Shown here piece after piece: positions 16,462-24,389 of a DNA stretch of 64,000 bases. The notes under the pieces are model-generated. The model searched no databases and was not told where the DNA came from. It saw only the letters and a program-made list of their open reading frames with translations. The position numbers and the translations under genes were made by a program. The stretch spans positions 62,001 to 126,000 of the forward strand of contig NZ_JOEA01000011.1 in NCBI RefSeq assembly GCF_000719115.1. The letters are read 5' to 3'. The stretch comes from Lentzea albidocapillata. GTDB taxonomy: Bacteria; Actinomycetota; Actinomycetes; Mycobacteriales; Pseudonocardiaceae. The stretch's first letter is position 1, and each line of letters starts with the position of its first letter.

Positions 16462-17328
16462 TCAGTTCCTCCACGCTTCGGGAAGATCGGCTTCCGCTGC
16501 GAACGTACAGCCGTCCGCCTTCACGTCGGCCCACTCGGAGTTCGCGAACTTGGTCTCGCCGCCGAACTTCGTCTCCGTGAAGACGGCTAGCCCACGCGCC
16601 TTGACCCTGCTGAACCACGCCTTGCGGCGGAAGTCGTTGTGGTGCATGTACAACCGGCCGGTCACGTCGGCGTCGGTGAGATAGACGTCGCCGTGGACCA
16701 CCATGTGGTGGAAGGCGTTGGACTCGTTGAGGTGCGCGACCCGCATGATCAGGTCGCCGACCTGCCGGTACGACAGGTCCATGTACTCGAGGTGGGCCTT
16801 GGTGAGGTTGAGGTCGTAGAGGACCGGGTCCTTCTCCTCCAGGCGCGGCAGGAGGTCCTCGATCAGCCGCTGCGAGGTGAGCCGGACCTCCAGCTCGATC
16901 TCCTCGGGATCGTTCTTCGTCTTCCGGTACGGCTGGCGCAGGTACGCGCAGAGGATGTCGAGCACGGTCTGCGCGTACTCGGTCCTGGACTTCGCGAGGC
17001 CGGCCAGCGCGTGCATCGCGCCCACCCGCACCTGTGCGGTCTCGTGACCCAGCAGCTCGACGGCGCGCGCGAACCGTTCGTCGGCCACGCGGGACCTGTC
17101 GTGGTCGATGCGCTGGCTCTCGAGCTCCTGGCGCGCCTCCTCCACCTTGCGGCGCCGGTCGTTCAGCCACAACGCGTAGAGGGCGATGATCGCACCGCCC
17201 GCGAGACCGCCGGTCTTGATCGCCTCGTGCTTGGGCGCGCGGGGGTCCACGAGCAGCAACGTGCCGCCGACCAGCAGAAACACGCCGATGGACGCGAGAA
17301 TGGTCGACAGCAGCAAACTTTTCCTCAC
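16462..17328 (-). CDS. membrane protein of a pentapeptide-repeat-like family, first of a tandem pair
   Basis: The 288-residue protein has two N-terminal membrane segments (about 5-27 and 40-56, ending ALYALWLNDRRRK), then a charged helix and VRVGAMHALAGLAKSR, matching its downstream paralogue and the 57.5 kb protein. The C-terminal half has degenerate repeats (LTKAHLEYMDLS, VHGDVYLTDADVTGRLYMH, FTETKFGGETKFANSEW) that suggest a right-handed beta-helix. The GTG start has no strong Shine-Dalgarno. It is divergent from the DUF574 methyltransferase gene. These proteins are seen in many actinobacteria without known function; a membrane-tethered protein-interaction module is the most that can be said. 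Confidence 0.72.
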   Translation of the reverse strand: MRKSLLLSTILASIGVFLLVGGTLLLVDPRAPKHEAIKTGGLAGGAIIALYALWLNDRRRKVEEARQELESQRIDHDRSRVADERFARAVELLGHETAQVRVGAMHALAGLAKSRTEYAQTVLDILCAYLRQPYRKTKNDPEEIELEVRLTSQRLIEDLLPRLEEKDPVLYDLNLTKAHLEYMDLSYRQVGDLIMRVAHLNESNAFHHMVVHGDVYLTDADVTGRLYMHHNDFRRKAWFSRVKARGLAVFTETKFGGETKFANSEWADVKADGCTFAAEADLPEAWRN

Positions 17329-17399
17329 GAGGTCGGCATTCTGCCAAGGACCGAGGGCATGATGGGCTGGAACGGTCCGAACGCGGGTGGGGTGAGCGA

Positions 17400-18212
17400 G
17401 TGGAGCGGCCGAACTGGGCGCCGGGGGACATCGACCTGGAGCGGCCCAGCGTCGCGAGGGTGTACGACTACTGGCTCGGCGGCGCGCACAACTTCGCCGC
17501 GGACAGGGCCGTCGCCCAGAAGACCCTGGAGACCATGCCCGAGTTACGCGGAGTGGTCCTCAACCACCGCGCGTTCCTGCGCAGGGCCGTCCGCTACCTG
17601 CTCAGCCACGGCGTCCGGCAGTTCCTCGACCTCGGCTCCGGCATCCCGACCGTCGGCAACGTGCACGAGATCGCGCAGGCCGCCGACCCCGAGGCACGCG
17701 TCGTGTACGTGGACATCGACCCGGTCGCCGTCGCGCACAGCCGGTCGTTGCTGGGTGGCAACGGTCACGTGAGCGTGCTGCACGCCGACATCCGCGACTG
17801 GGAGGGTGTGCTGGCCTCCGACGAGGTGGACAAGCAGCTCGACTTCGACGAGCCGGTCGCCGTGCTGATGATCGCGCTGTTGCACTTCGTGCCGGACGAG
17901 GAAGACCCGTGGGGCGTCGTCGGCGGCTATCGCGACCGCCTGTCGTCCGGCAGTTTCCTCGCCATCTCGCACGCCGGCTACGAGGCGGACGAGGAGACGG
18001 AGGCGTCCCGGCAGGCCCGCAAGATCTACGACCGCGACGTCACGCGGATGAGGTTTCGCGACCCGACCGAGATCAGCCGCTTCTTCGGCGGGTTCGCGCT
18101 GGTCGAGCCGGGTGTCGTCCGGGTGCCCGCCTGGCGTCCCGAGTCGCCGTCCGACGTGGAGGAGTCCGGGAAGCGTTTTCCCGGGTTCGGTGCGATAGGC
18201 CGGAAGGCGTAG
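17400..18212 (+). CDS. SAM-dependent methyltransferase, DUF574 family
   Basis: The 270-residue protein is of the actinobacterial Methyltransf_19 (DUF574) type, with the diagnostic opening PSVARVYDYWLGGAHNFAAD and the SAM-binding loop FLDLGSGIPTVGNVHEI. The acidic residue that binds the SAM ribose is in VVYVDIDPVAV. The later VLMIALLHFVPDEEDP and FRDPTEISRFF segments also match. Members methylate unknown targets and are abundant in Streptomyces-like genomes. The GTG start is divergent from the membrane-protein pair, and a GGDEF-EAL gene follows 60 bases downstream. Confidence 0.92.
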   Translation: MERPNWAPGDIDLERPSVARVYDYWLGGAHNFAADRAVAQKTLETMPELRGVVLNHRAFLRRAVRYLLSHGVRQFLDLGSGIPTVGNVHEIAQAADPEARVVYVDIDPVAVAHSRSLLGGNGHVSVLHADIRDWEGVLASDEVDKQLDFDEPVAVLMIALLHFVPDEEDPWGVVGGYRDRLSSGSFLAISHAGYEADEETEASRQARKIYDRDVTRMRFRDPTEISRFFGGFALVEPGVVRVPAWRPESPSDVEESGKRFPGFGAIGRKA

Positions 18213-18272
18213 AGATGACTCCGGACGGCGACCAGCCGTATGCTGCGCGTTCGTGGCGTTAGGGCCGAGAAG

Positions 18273-20438
18273 ATGACCGATCGGGTTGACCAGCGGGTGC
18301 GTGAGGATCGCTCTCCTTTGAGCCCGGCCGTACTGGCCGGTGCGGAGGCGTTCGCGCGTAGCTGGGCCACGGCCGTCATCGGGTCGAGTTACGTGCCGAT
18401 GACCAGGGCCGAGGTCGCCCAGCACCTCCAGGACCTCACCGAGACGCTGGTCGAGGCGCTGTTCGCGAGCCCGTTCCGCACGGCACCCGGCTACGAGATC
18501 GGCTCACGGCTGGTCGACGCGCACTTCACCGGCACCGACACGCTCGGCCGCACGATCCAGCTGCTCGGCGACGACCTGCCGGCCGAGCTCGGCTTCTCCG
18601 GCGACGCCAGGCTGACGTCCCGCCTGTCGGCCCTGCAGGGCGCGCTGGCCGCCGGGTACGCCCGCGCGCTGCGCGAACGCACGCTCGCCGAGCAGGAGGC
18701 GATCAGGGCGGCCGTGCTGGACGCCCGCGACCAGGCCGAGTCCATGCTGCGGGCCTCGGAGGCCCGGTTCCGCGCCATGTTCACCGAGGCCGCGATCGGC
18801 ATCGGCATCGCGGCCATCGACGGCCGGATCCTCGACGTCAACCAGGCCCTGCAGGACATGCTCGGGTTCAGCGTCGAGGAGATGCGCCAGTACAACGTGC
18901 GCGACCTCATGCACCCCGAGGACGCGGGCAGCGTGTGGCGGCTCTACGACCAGCTCATCGCGGGCGAGTGCGACCACTACCGGGCCGAGAAGCGGTTCCA
19001 TCGGGCCGACGGCGAGCAGGTGTGGACGCACCTGACGCTGTCGCTGGTCCGCGACGACCACGGCGAGCCGCAGTACCAGGTCGCGATGATCGAGGACGTC
19101 ACCGACCGGCACCTGCTGCAGAACCGGCTGCGCTACCAGGCGTTGCACGACCCGCTCACCGGGCTGCCGAACCGCGCGCTGTTCCTCGAACGCCTCGGGC
19201 GCGTGTTCAACAACCGCGCCAAGCACGTGCGGGCCGGCCTCTGCTACCTGGACCTGGACGGCTTCAAGGTCATCAACGACTCGCTGGGCCACGACATAGG
19301 GGATCAGCTGCTGGTCGAGGTCGGCCGCCGGCTCGACCACTCGGTGTCCGGCGAGGGCAAGCTGGTCGCGCGCATGGGCGGCGACGAGTTCGTGATCCTG
19401 GTCGAGGGCTCGTCCGGCGAGCAGGACATCGTGGACGTCGCGGACCGGGTGCTGACCGAGCTGGAGGCGCCGATCCGCATCGCGGGCCACGAGCTGTCCG
19501 TGTCGGCGTCGATCGGCATCGTCGAACGGCAGCTGTCCGGCACGACGTCCGCGGACCTGATGCGCGACGCGGACATCACGCTGTACTGGGCCAAAGCGGA
19601 CGGCAAGGCGCGCTGGGCGTTGTACGACCCGGAGCGCAACGCCCGCGAGGTCGCCCGGTTCACGCTGTCCGCGACGATGCCGCGCGCGTTGGAACGCGGC
19701 GAGTTCTACGTCGAGTACCAGCCGCTGGTGCGCCTGGAGGACTCGACGGTCACCGGCGTCGAGGCGCTGGTGCGCTGGCAGCACCCGGAGTTCGGGCGGC
19801 TCGCGCCGGACCGGTTCATCGAACTGGCCGAGGAGACCGGCCTGATCGTCCCCTTGGGACGGTGGGTGCTGCGCAAGGCTTGTGAGGAAGCACGGCGCTG
19901 GCTGGTGGAGTTCGGTGACGCGGCGCCGTTCGTGTCGGTGAACCTGGCCGTACGGCAGTCCCGCGACCCCGAGTTGGTGCGTGACGTCAAGCAGATCCTG
20001 GACGAGTGCGCGCTGCCGCCGCACCACCTGCAGCTGGAGCTCACCGAGTCGGCGATCATGGGTACCGCCGACGAGCCGCTGGAAGCGCTGCGGGCGTTGT
20101 GCGACATGGGTGTGCGCATCGCGATCGACGACTTCGGCACCGGCTACTCGAACCTGGCCTACCTCAAGCACCTGCCCGTGCACGAGCTGAAGATCGCCGG
20201 CTCGTTCATGGAGGGGCTGCGGGCCGAGAACGAGGAAGACCCGGTCGACGCGCAGATCGTCGCGACTTTGGTGCAACTCGCGCACGCGTTGTCGTTGGGT
20301 GTCACGGCGGAGGGTGTGGAGACGCCTGCTCAGGCCGCCCGGTTGCTGCGGCTGGGCTGTGACACGGGGCAGGGGTGGTTCTTTGCGCGGCCGGGTCCGC
20401 CGGAGAACATCGACAGCCTGTTGCGTGGTGATCTCTAG
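18273..20438 (+). CDS. PAS-GGDEF-EAL cyclic di-GMP turnover protein
   Basis: This 721-residue cytoplasmic protein has a helical N-terminal region of unknown type (1-130), a coiled segment, a PAS domain (about 160-280, ending VAMIEDVTDR), a GGDEF domain with intact MGGDEFVIL at about 368-376, and an EAL domain with GVEALVRWQHPE at about 495. The diguanylate cyclase site looks complete, but the RxxD inhibitory site before GGDEF is absent (SGEGKLVAR). In the EAL domain VNLAVRQ, ELTES, IDDFGTGYS and AEGVET are present; however, the usual LKID reads LKIA. It could therefore both make and degrade c-di-GMP, with cyclase dominance possible. ATG was chosen with AGGG eight bases upstream. No transmembrane segments are seen. 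RsiG, a c-di-GMP-responsive protein, is encoded near 62 kb. Confidence 0.9.
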   Translation: MTDRVDQRVREDRSPLSPAVLAGAEAFARSWATAVIGSSYVPMTRAEVAQHLQDLTETLVEALFASPFRTAPGYEIGSRLVDAHFTGTDTLGRTIQLLGDDLPAELGFSGDARLTSRLSALQGALAAGYARALRERTLAEQEAIRAAVLDARDQAESMLRASEARFRAMFTEAAIGIGIAAIDGRILDVNQALQDMLGFSVEEMRQYNVRDLMHPEDAGSVWRLYDQLIAGECDHYRAEKRFHRADGEQVWTHLTLSLVRDDHGEPQYQVAMIEDVTDRHLLQNRLRYQALHDPLTGLPNRALFLERLGRVFNNRAKHVRAGLCYLDLDGFKVINDSLGHDIGDQLLVEVGRRLDHSVSGEGKLVARMGGDEFVILVEGSSGEQDIVDVADRVLTELEAPIRIAGHELSVSASIGIVERQLSGTTSADLMRDADITLYWAKADGKARWALYDPERNAREVARFTLSATMPRALERGEFYVEYQPLVRLEDSTVTGVEALVRWQHPEFGRLAPDRFIELAEETGLIVPLGRWVLRKACEEARRWLVEFGDAAPFVSVNLAVRQSRDPELVRDVKQILDECALPPHHLQLELTESAIMGTADEPLEALRALCDMGVRIAIDDFGTGYSNLAYLKHLPVHELKIAGSFMEGLRAENEEDPVDAQIVATLVQLAHALSLGVTAEGVETPAQAARLLRLGCDTGQGWFFARPGPPENIDSLLRGDL

Positions 20439-20446
20439 CGCTCGCT

Positions 20447-20472
20447 GCGGGCCGTCCCGTGGAACGACCCGC
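20447..20472. terminator. possible terminator between convergent genes
   Basis: GCGGGCCGT and ACGACCCGC pair with one internal mismatch around an eight-base loop in the 57-base gap between the convergent GGDEF-EAL and GH2 genes. No T run follows on either strand. Confidence 0.35.
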
Positions 20473-20495
20473 GTCGTCGCGAACCGCTACAACAG

Positions 20496-23135
20496 CTAGC
20501 GCCTGCTCACGTTGTGCCCGGAAAGCTGGACGACCGGTTGAGCGCCGCCCAGGTCGGACGTCCGGTACTCACCCCGGATCGTCTGGCTCTCACCGGGGAA
20601 CAGCGTGATGTAGTTGTCGCTCCAGTCGACCGGCAGCACCTCGGCGCCGCCCTGCCCCTTGCGCAGCGACGCCCGCATGAAGAACGCCACGGAAGTCCCG
20701 GTGTTCTTCACGGTCACGCTCGTGGACTGCCTGCCGTTAGTGCCCGGCGCCGTCGTGGAGGTCACCGACACCTGACCTGCCCTCAACGAGCTCAACGACT
20801 TCAGGTCCGTGTACTGGGCCTGCGGCGTGTACCACCAGTCACCGGCGTTGTAGTTCAGCGTGTCCGCCTTGGTGGACAACCAGTAGACGTTGCGGTCGAT
20901 CTCCTTGCCCGTGGAGTCCTTCAGCAGCAGCCGCACGAAGTACGCCGGCGAGAGGCCCGACGGCTGCGGCAGGGTGCCGACCCGCACGGAACCGTTGGCC
21001 CTGGCCGGAACCGGACGCGTCTCGTTCGCCTTCTGCGTGCCGTCGGAGTTGAAGACCGTCACCTGCAGGCTCATGCCCTGCTTGGCTTCCAGGCCCATGT
21101 TCACCACGGCGAGCGACTTGTCGTCGTAGGAGTACTGCGCGTGCAACGCCTTGTTGGCCGTCTTGGCACCGAAGTACGAGCCGGCTGTCGCGAGGTTGTA
21201 GTTGTAGAGGTGCCAGTAGAGCTTGGGCCACGGGTCGTTCTGCATCCAGTAGATGAGGCCCTGCGCCTGGTTCGCGCCGGCGTCGGAGAAGTCGCGGCCG
21301 AACGCCTCGAACTGCGCGCGGTTCGTCTCGTACTGCTGTAGCTGTGCCTTCCTGACGAAGTCGTCCACGGTGGACGGCTTGCCGTAGCGGTTGTCGAGCG
21401 CGGTGCCCCAGAAGCCGATCTTGCTGAAGTTGGCCGACGGCGACAGGTGGTACTGCGGCGCGTTGTAGTTCGTCAGCTTGTTGATCTCGGCCTGGCTCAT
21501 GAACTTCCTGAGCTCGTCCATCTCCGGGATCGCGAGGCCGGGACCGATCTCCGACGCGAAGCCCGCGCTGCCGCCCTTCTGGTTGTTGTACCAATAGACC
21601 GGAGGCTCCCACCAGTACGGGCCGTCCATCTTCATGCCCGAGTCACCGAGCTGCGGAGAGCTGCGGCGCGCGGCCGCGGTGACGATCGGCGTCTGCCAGT
21701 CGGCACGCTTCAGGGCGTCCAGGTAGATCTTCTCCACGTCGGCGACCGGGGCCTCGTCCGAGCCGATCAGGAACGTGAACACGCTGGGGTGGTTGCGGAT
21801 CCGCTTGGCCTCGCCCTCGGCGGACGCGCCGGCGACCCTCTTGTCCTCCGCGGTGAACCCGCCGGTGTTCTGCCACTTCGAGCAGCACTCCCAGCCGGTC
21901 ATCAGCAGGATGCCCATGCGGTCGGCCATGTCGTAGATCTCGTCGTTCTCGGGCTTGCCCTCGAGGCGAATCGTGTTGAGGCCCATGGACTTCGTCAGCA
22001 TCATCTCGTCGGCGATCTTCCGCACGTCGGTGCGCAGGAAGAGGTCCGACGCCCAGCCGCCACCGCGGATCAGGATCGGCTTGCCGTTGATCTGGTACTG
22101 GAGGTTGCCGCTGATCATCTTCGAGGTGACCTCGCGGATGCCGAACGTCGTCTTCTGCTCGTCCGACCTGGCGCCGCCCACGGTCGCCGTGGCCGTCGCG
22201 TCGTACAGCGGTTGCGCGCCCATCTGGTACGGCCACCAGACCTGCGGGTCGGTGACGTTGAGCGTGAACGTGACGGTCCTGGTCTCGTTCGCGGCCAGGC
22301 TGACGATCTGGCTGTAGTTCTGGCCCGCGGCGCTGCCGGCGACGGTCGTGGTGACCGCGCTGCCGGTGTTGTTGCGCGCGTCGACCTTCACCGTGACCGT
22401 GGCGGTGTTCAGGTTCGGCAACGGCAGGTCGGACAGGACGTGCAGGCCGCGCACCGAGACCGCGCCGCTCTGCGCGATGTCGACGTCGCGGAACAGGCCC
22501 TGGTTGCGATCGGGCGGAAGCTGCGCCCAGTCGATGAAGTGGATCACCAGGTCCTTGGCGGGGTCGGACGGCGACGCCTTGATGGCGAGCGCGTTGTCGC
22601 CCTTGCGCAGCAGGCTGGTGACGTTGAACTCGAACGTCGGGTAGGCGCCGATGACGGTGTCCGTGCCGGCGACCTTCGTGCCGTTCAGCCACACCTCACC
22701 GCGGGAGATCACGCCGCCGTTGAGCTTGAGGAACGTGTTCACGCCCGGCTGTGGGTCGGCCTGGAAGACCTTGCGGTACCACCACGGCACCTTGAAGTCG
22801 GCGGGGTTGGCCCTCTTCAGGTTGTCCGAGTAGTTGACGTCCCCGTACCTGCCGTTCGCGATCAGGCCGGCCATCACCGTCGACCGCGCGGGCACGGTCA
22901 GCCACCCGGCGTCCGAGTAGCCGGTCCCGGAGATGACGCTGCCGGCCTGCGTGGCGGTGGCACTGGTCTGCATGCGCCAGTCGGGGATGGTGGAGGTCTG
23001 TCCGGGGGCGGCGGCCACGGTGAGCGCCGTTCCCGTGCCGGGCACGGGGCCCGCGTTGGCTGAGGTGCCTGGCACGAGCAAGGCCAGACCCACCGCCGCC
23101 ACGACCAGGGCCGGTAGTGGTCGGTTGCGCAGCAT
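20496..23135 (-). CDS. secreted exo-beta-D-glucosaminidase-like glycoside hydrolase family 2
   Basis: The 879-residue protein resembles CsxA of Amycolatopsis, which removes glucosamine from the non-reducing end of chito-oligosaccharides. After a signal peptide (residues 1-28) come a GH2 sugar-binding domain (about 60-210), an immunoglobulin-like domain (220-330), a TIM barrel (about 340-600) with the proposed acid/base Asp in FLIGSDEAP and the nucleophile Glu in FASEIGPG, and C-terminal beta-sandwich domains. The ATG with GAGGAG four bases upstream fixes the start; a longer open frame is not supported. An operator-like AAGGTTTCCTT repeat lies upstream. Chitosan use is inferred from CsxA; other exo-glycosidase specificities are possible. 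Confidence 0.88.
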   Translation of the reverse strand: MLRNRPLPALVVAAVGLALLVPGTSANAGPVPGTGTALTVAAAPGQTSTIPDWRMQTSATATQAGSVISGTGYSDAGWLTVPARSTVMAGLIANGRYGDVNYSDNLKRANPADFKVPWWYRKVFQADPQPGVNTFLKLNGGVISRGEVWLNGTKVAGTDTVIGAYPTFEFNVTSLLRKGDNALAIKASPSDPAKDLVIHFIDWAQLPPDRNQGLFRDVDIAQSGAVSVRGLHVLSDLPLPNLNTATVTVKVDARNNTGSAVTTTVAGSAAGQNYSQIVSLAANETRTVTFTLNVTDPQVWWPYQMGAQPLYDATATATVGGARSDEQKTTFGIREVTSKMISGNLQYQINGKPILIRGGGWASDLFLRTDVRKIADEMMLTKSMGLNTIRLEGKPENDEIYDMADRMGILLMTGWECCSKWQNTGGFTAEDKRVAGASAEGEAKRIRNHPSVFTFLIGSDEAPVADVEKIYLDALKRADWQTPIVTAAARRSSPQLGDSGMKMDGPYWWEPPVYWYNNQKGGSAGFASEIGPGLAIPEMDELRKFMSQAEINKLTNYNAPQYHLSPSANFSKIGFWGTALDNRYGKPSTVDDFVRKAQLQQYETNRAQFEAFGRDFSDAGANQAQGLIYWMQNDPWPKLYWHLYNYNLATAGSYFGAKTANKALHAQYSYDDKSLAVVNMGLEAKQGMSLQVTVFNSDGTQKANETRPVPARANGSVRVGTLPQPSGLSPAYFVRLLLKDSTGKEIDRNVYWLSTKADTLNYNAGDWWYTPQAQYTDLKSLSSLRAGQVSVTSTTAPGTNGRQSTSVTVKNTGTSVAFFMRASLRKGQGGAEVLPVDWSDNYITLFPGESQTIRGEYRTSDLGGAQPVVQLSGHNVSRR

Positions 23136-23181
23136 GTCGCTCCTCGACGCATCGGGGCGGCGGCGCTTCGGGGTATCGTAA

Positions 23182-23197
23182 AGAAGGTTTCCTTTTG
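23182..23197. promoter_or_regulatory. operator-like inverted repeat upstream of the GH2 gene
   Basis: AGAAGGTTTCCTTTTG contains AAGG-TTT-CCTT, an inverted repeat 47 bases before the GH2 start. Secreted carbohydrate-active genes of actinobacteria often carry A/G-rich inverted repeats with a TTT or AAA centre in this position, recognised by ROK or LacI-type repressors. The cognate regulator is not in the window. Confidence 0.35.
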
Positions 23198-23273
23198 GTT
23201 GGGGTGACCGGCAATGCGCCCAACGGGTGACGCGGGACACCTCGTTCGCCACCCTGCGTGCCCGGTGATCCGA

Positions 23274-23279
23274 TACGTT
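23274..23279 (+). promoter_or_regulatory. -10 element of a probable leaderless promoter for the DUF3558 gene
   Basis: TACGTT ends seven bases before the ATG of the lipoprotein gene, and there is no Shine-Dalgarno between them. Confidence 0.4.
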
Positions 23280-23286
23280 GGCCGCC

Positions 23287-23877
23287 ATGCGTCGACTTGC
23301 CATCCCGTTCTTGCTGGCAGTGGTCCTGGCCGGGTGTTCAACGACCGAGCCGGGCAAGCCCTCCGCGAGTGATCAGACGGGCTCCGCTCCGACGACCGGA
23401 ACTTCTACCGGTACCGCCCCCGTGAACAGGCCCAAGGCCGTCGACCTCAAGACGCTCGACCCGTGCACGCTGGTCACGCCCGAGGTGAAGACGGCCCTCG
23501 GCGTCCGTCTCGCGACGCCGGGCACCCCGGACCCCGAGTACGGCGCGGGCAGCAAGGCCTGCGGCAACAACTACGAGGACCGCACCTACTCCTCCGCCAT
23601 CCACACGCTGCTCAACGGCGGAGTGGATCGGCTCAAGAGGACCGTTGGTGAGGCGGAGCTCACTCCGTTGCAGGTAGCCGGCTACCCGGCCTATCTGGAT
23701 CAGCGCGAGACGAAGAACATCGGGCCCGCCTGCGACATCTACATCGATGCGCATGACGGACAGTTGTTGCTGGTCAGCGCCTTCGCTTTCGCGGAGCCCA
23801 AGGCCACGGCGGACGGAGCGTGCGCTCAGGCGACGAAGCTCGCGAACGCCGTCGGGCCTGTTCTGGCCACCAAGTGA
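23287..23877 (+). CDS. DUF3558 family lipoprotein
   Basis: The 196-residue protein starts with a lipoprotein signal (MRRLAIPFLLAVVLAGCS, lipobox LAGC), followed by a Ser/Thr/Pro-rich linker and the DUF3558 domain from about residue 50. Family landmarks are LDPCTLVTPEVKTALG, KACGNNYED and GPACDIYIDAHDGQLLLVS, with three conserved cysteines likely to form disulphides. DUF3558 proteins are abundant lipoproteins of actinobacteria, with no settled function. The ATG was taken rather than the TTG three codons earlier because a -10-like TACGTT sits seven bases before it. It lies just upstream of the type VII secretion genes; other DUF3558 genes commonly occur beside such loci. Confidence 0.85.
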   Translation: MRRLAIPFLLAVVLAGCSTTEPGKPSASDQTGSAPTTGTSTGTAPVNRPKAVDLKTLDPCTLVTPEVKTALGVRLATPGTPDPEYGAGSKACGNNYEDRTYSSAIHTLLNGGVDRLKRTVGEAELTPLQVAGYPAYLDQRETKNIGPACDIYIDAHDGQLLLVSAFAFAEPKATADGACAQATKLANAVGPVLATK

Positions 23878-24002
23878 CAGTTGAGTAGAACTACTGGCCT
23901 TATACCGGGAACCGCTCACCCGCGTAATGCATCAGAGCTAAAGTCGTCCCAAATGCACACATGGCCCTGACTCTTCGGGGGCCGTACTGAGGAGGGTGTG
24001 CC

Positions 24003-24374
24003 GTGTTTCTCGCGGATGGTGGAGGTGGCGTTTCGTCGCCCCCCGAGTTCGGTCAGCGCAAGCTGAAGGTGGACCCGTCGGCCATTCCCCAGGCGAGGGC
24101 GGCGTTCGAGAAGGCGCTCGACGAGTTCGACGCCAGGATCAAGCCCCAGGTACACAGCCTGCCCACGAAGCCTTGGGCGGCCGACCCGGTCAGCAGCGAG
24201 ACGTCGAAGGCGTTCAACGAACAGACGGCCGACAAGGCGCTGACCGCGCTGACCGTCTACCGCGCGCAGCTGTCCGGCGTGATCGACCAGCTCAAGATGA
24301 TCGAAGAGCAGTACCGCATGACCGAGGGCGACAACGTCGCCATGTGGGGCAAGAACCTGCGAGACCAGGGCTGA
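24003..24374 (+). CDS. PE/WXG100-like type VII secretion substrate
   Basis: This 123-residue, mostly helical protein fits a helix-turn-helix hairpin of the WXG100/PE type. It has a helix around PQARAAFEKALDEFDARI, a turn region with Trp (KPWAADP), and a second helix ending QLKMIEEQYRMTEGDN. The YRMTE sequence near the C-terminus matches the YxxxD/E type VII export signal. It is the first of three co-directional genes with a PPE-like protein and an EspG protein, the pattern of a PE-PPE heterodimer with its chaperone. The GTG start is preceded by AGGAGGG. No homology to a named protein is claimed. Confidence 0.65.
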   Translation: MFLADGGGGVSSPPEFGQRKLKVDPSAIPQARAAFEKALDEFDARIKPQVHSLPTKPWAADPVSSETSKAFNEQTADKALTALTVYRAQLSGVIDQLKMIEEQYRMTEGDNVAMWGKNLRDQG

Positions 24375-24389
24375 GAGGGGGACTGACCG

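Noticed and set aside
18504..20285. A 593-codon minus-strand frame opposite the GGDEF-EAL gene
   Set aside because: Shadow frame; the plus-strand product has all expected motifs.
21447..23063. A 538-codon plus-strand frame opposite the GH2 gene
   Set aside because: Composition of a GC-rich shadow and no ribosome-binding site.
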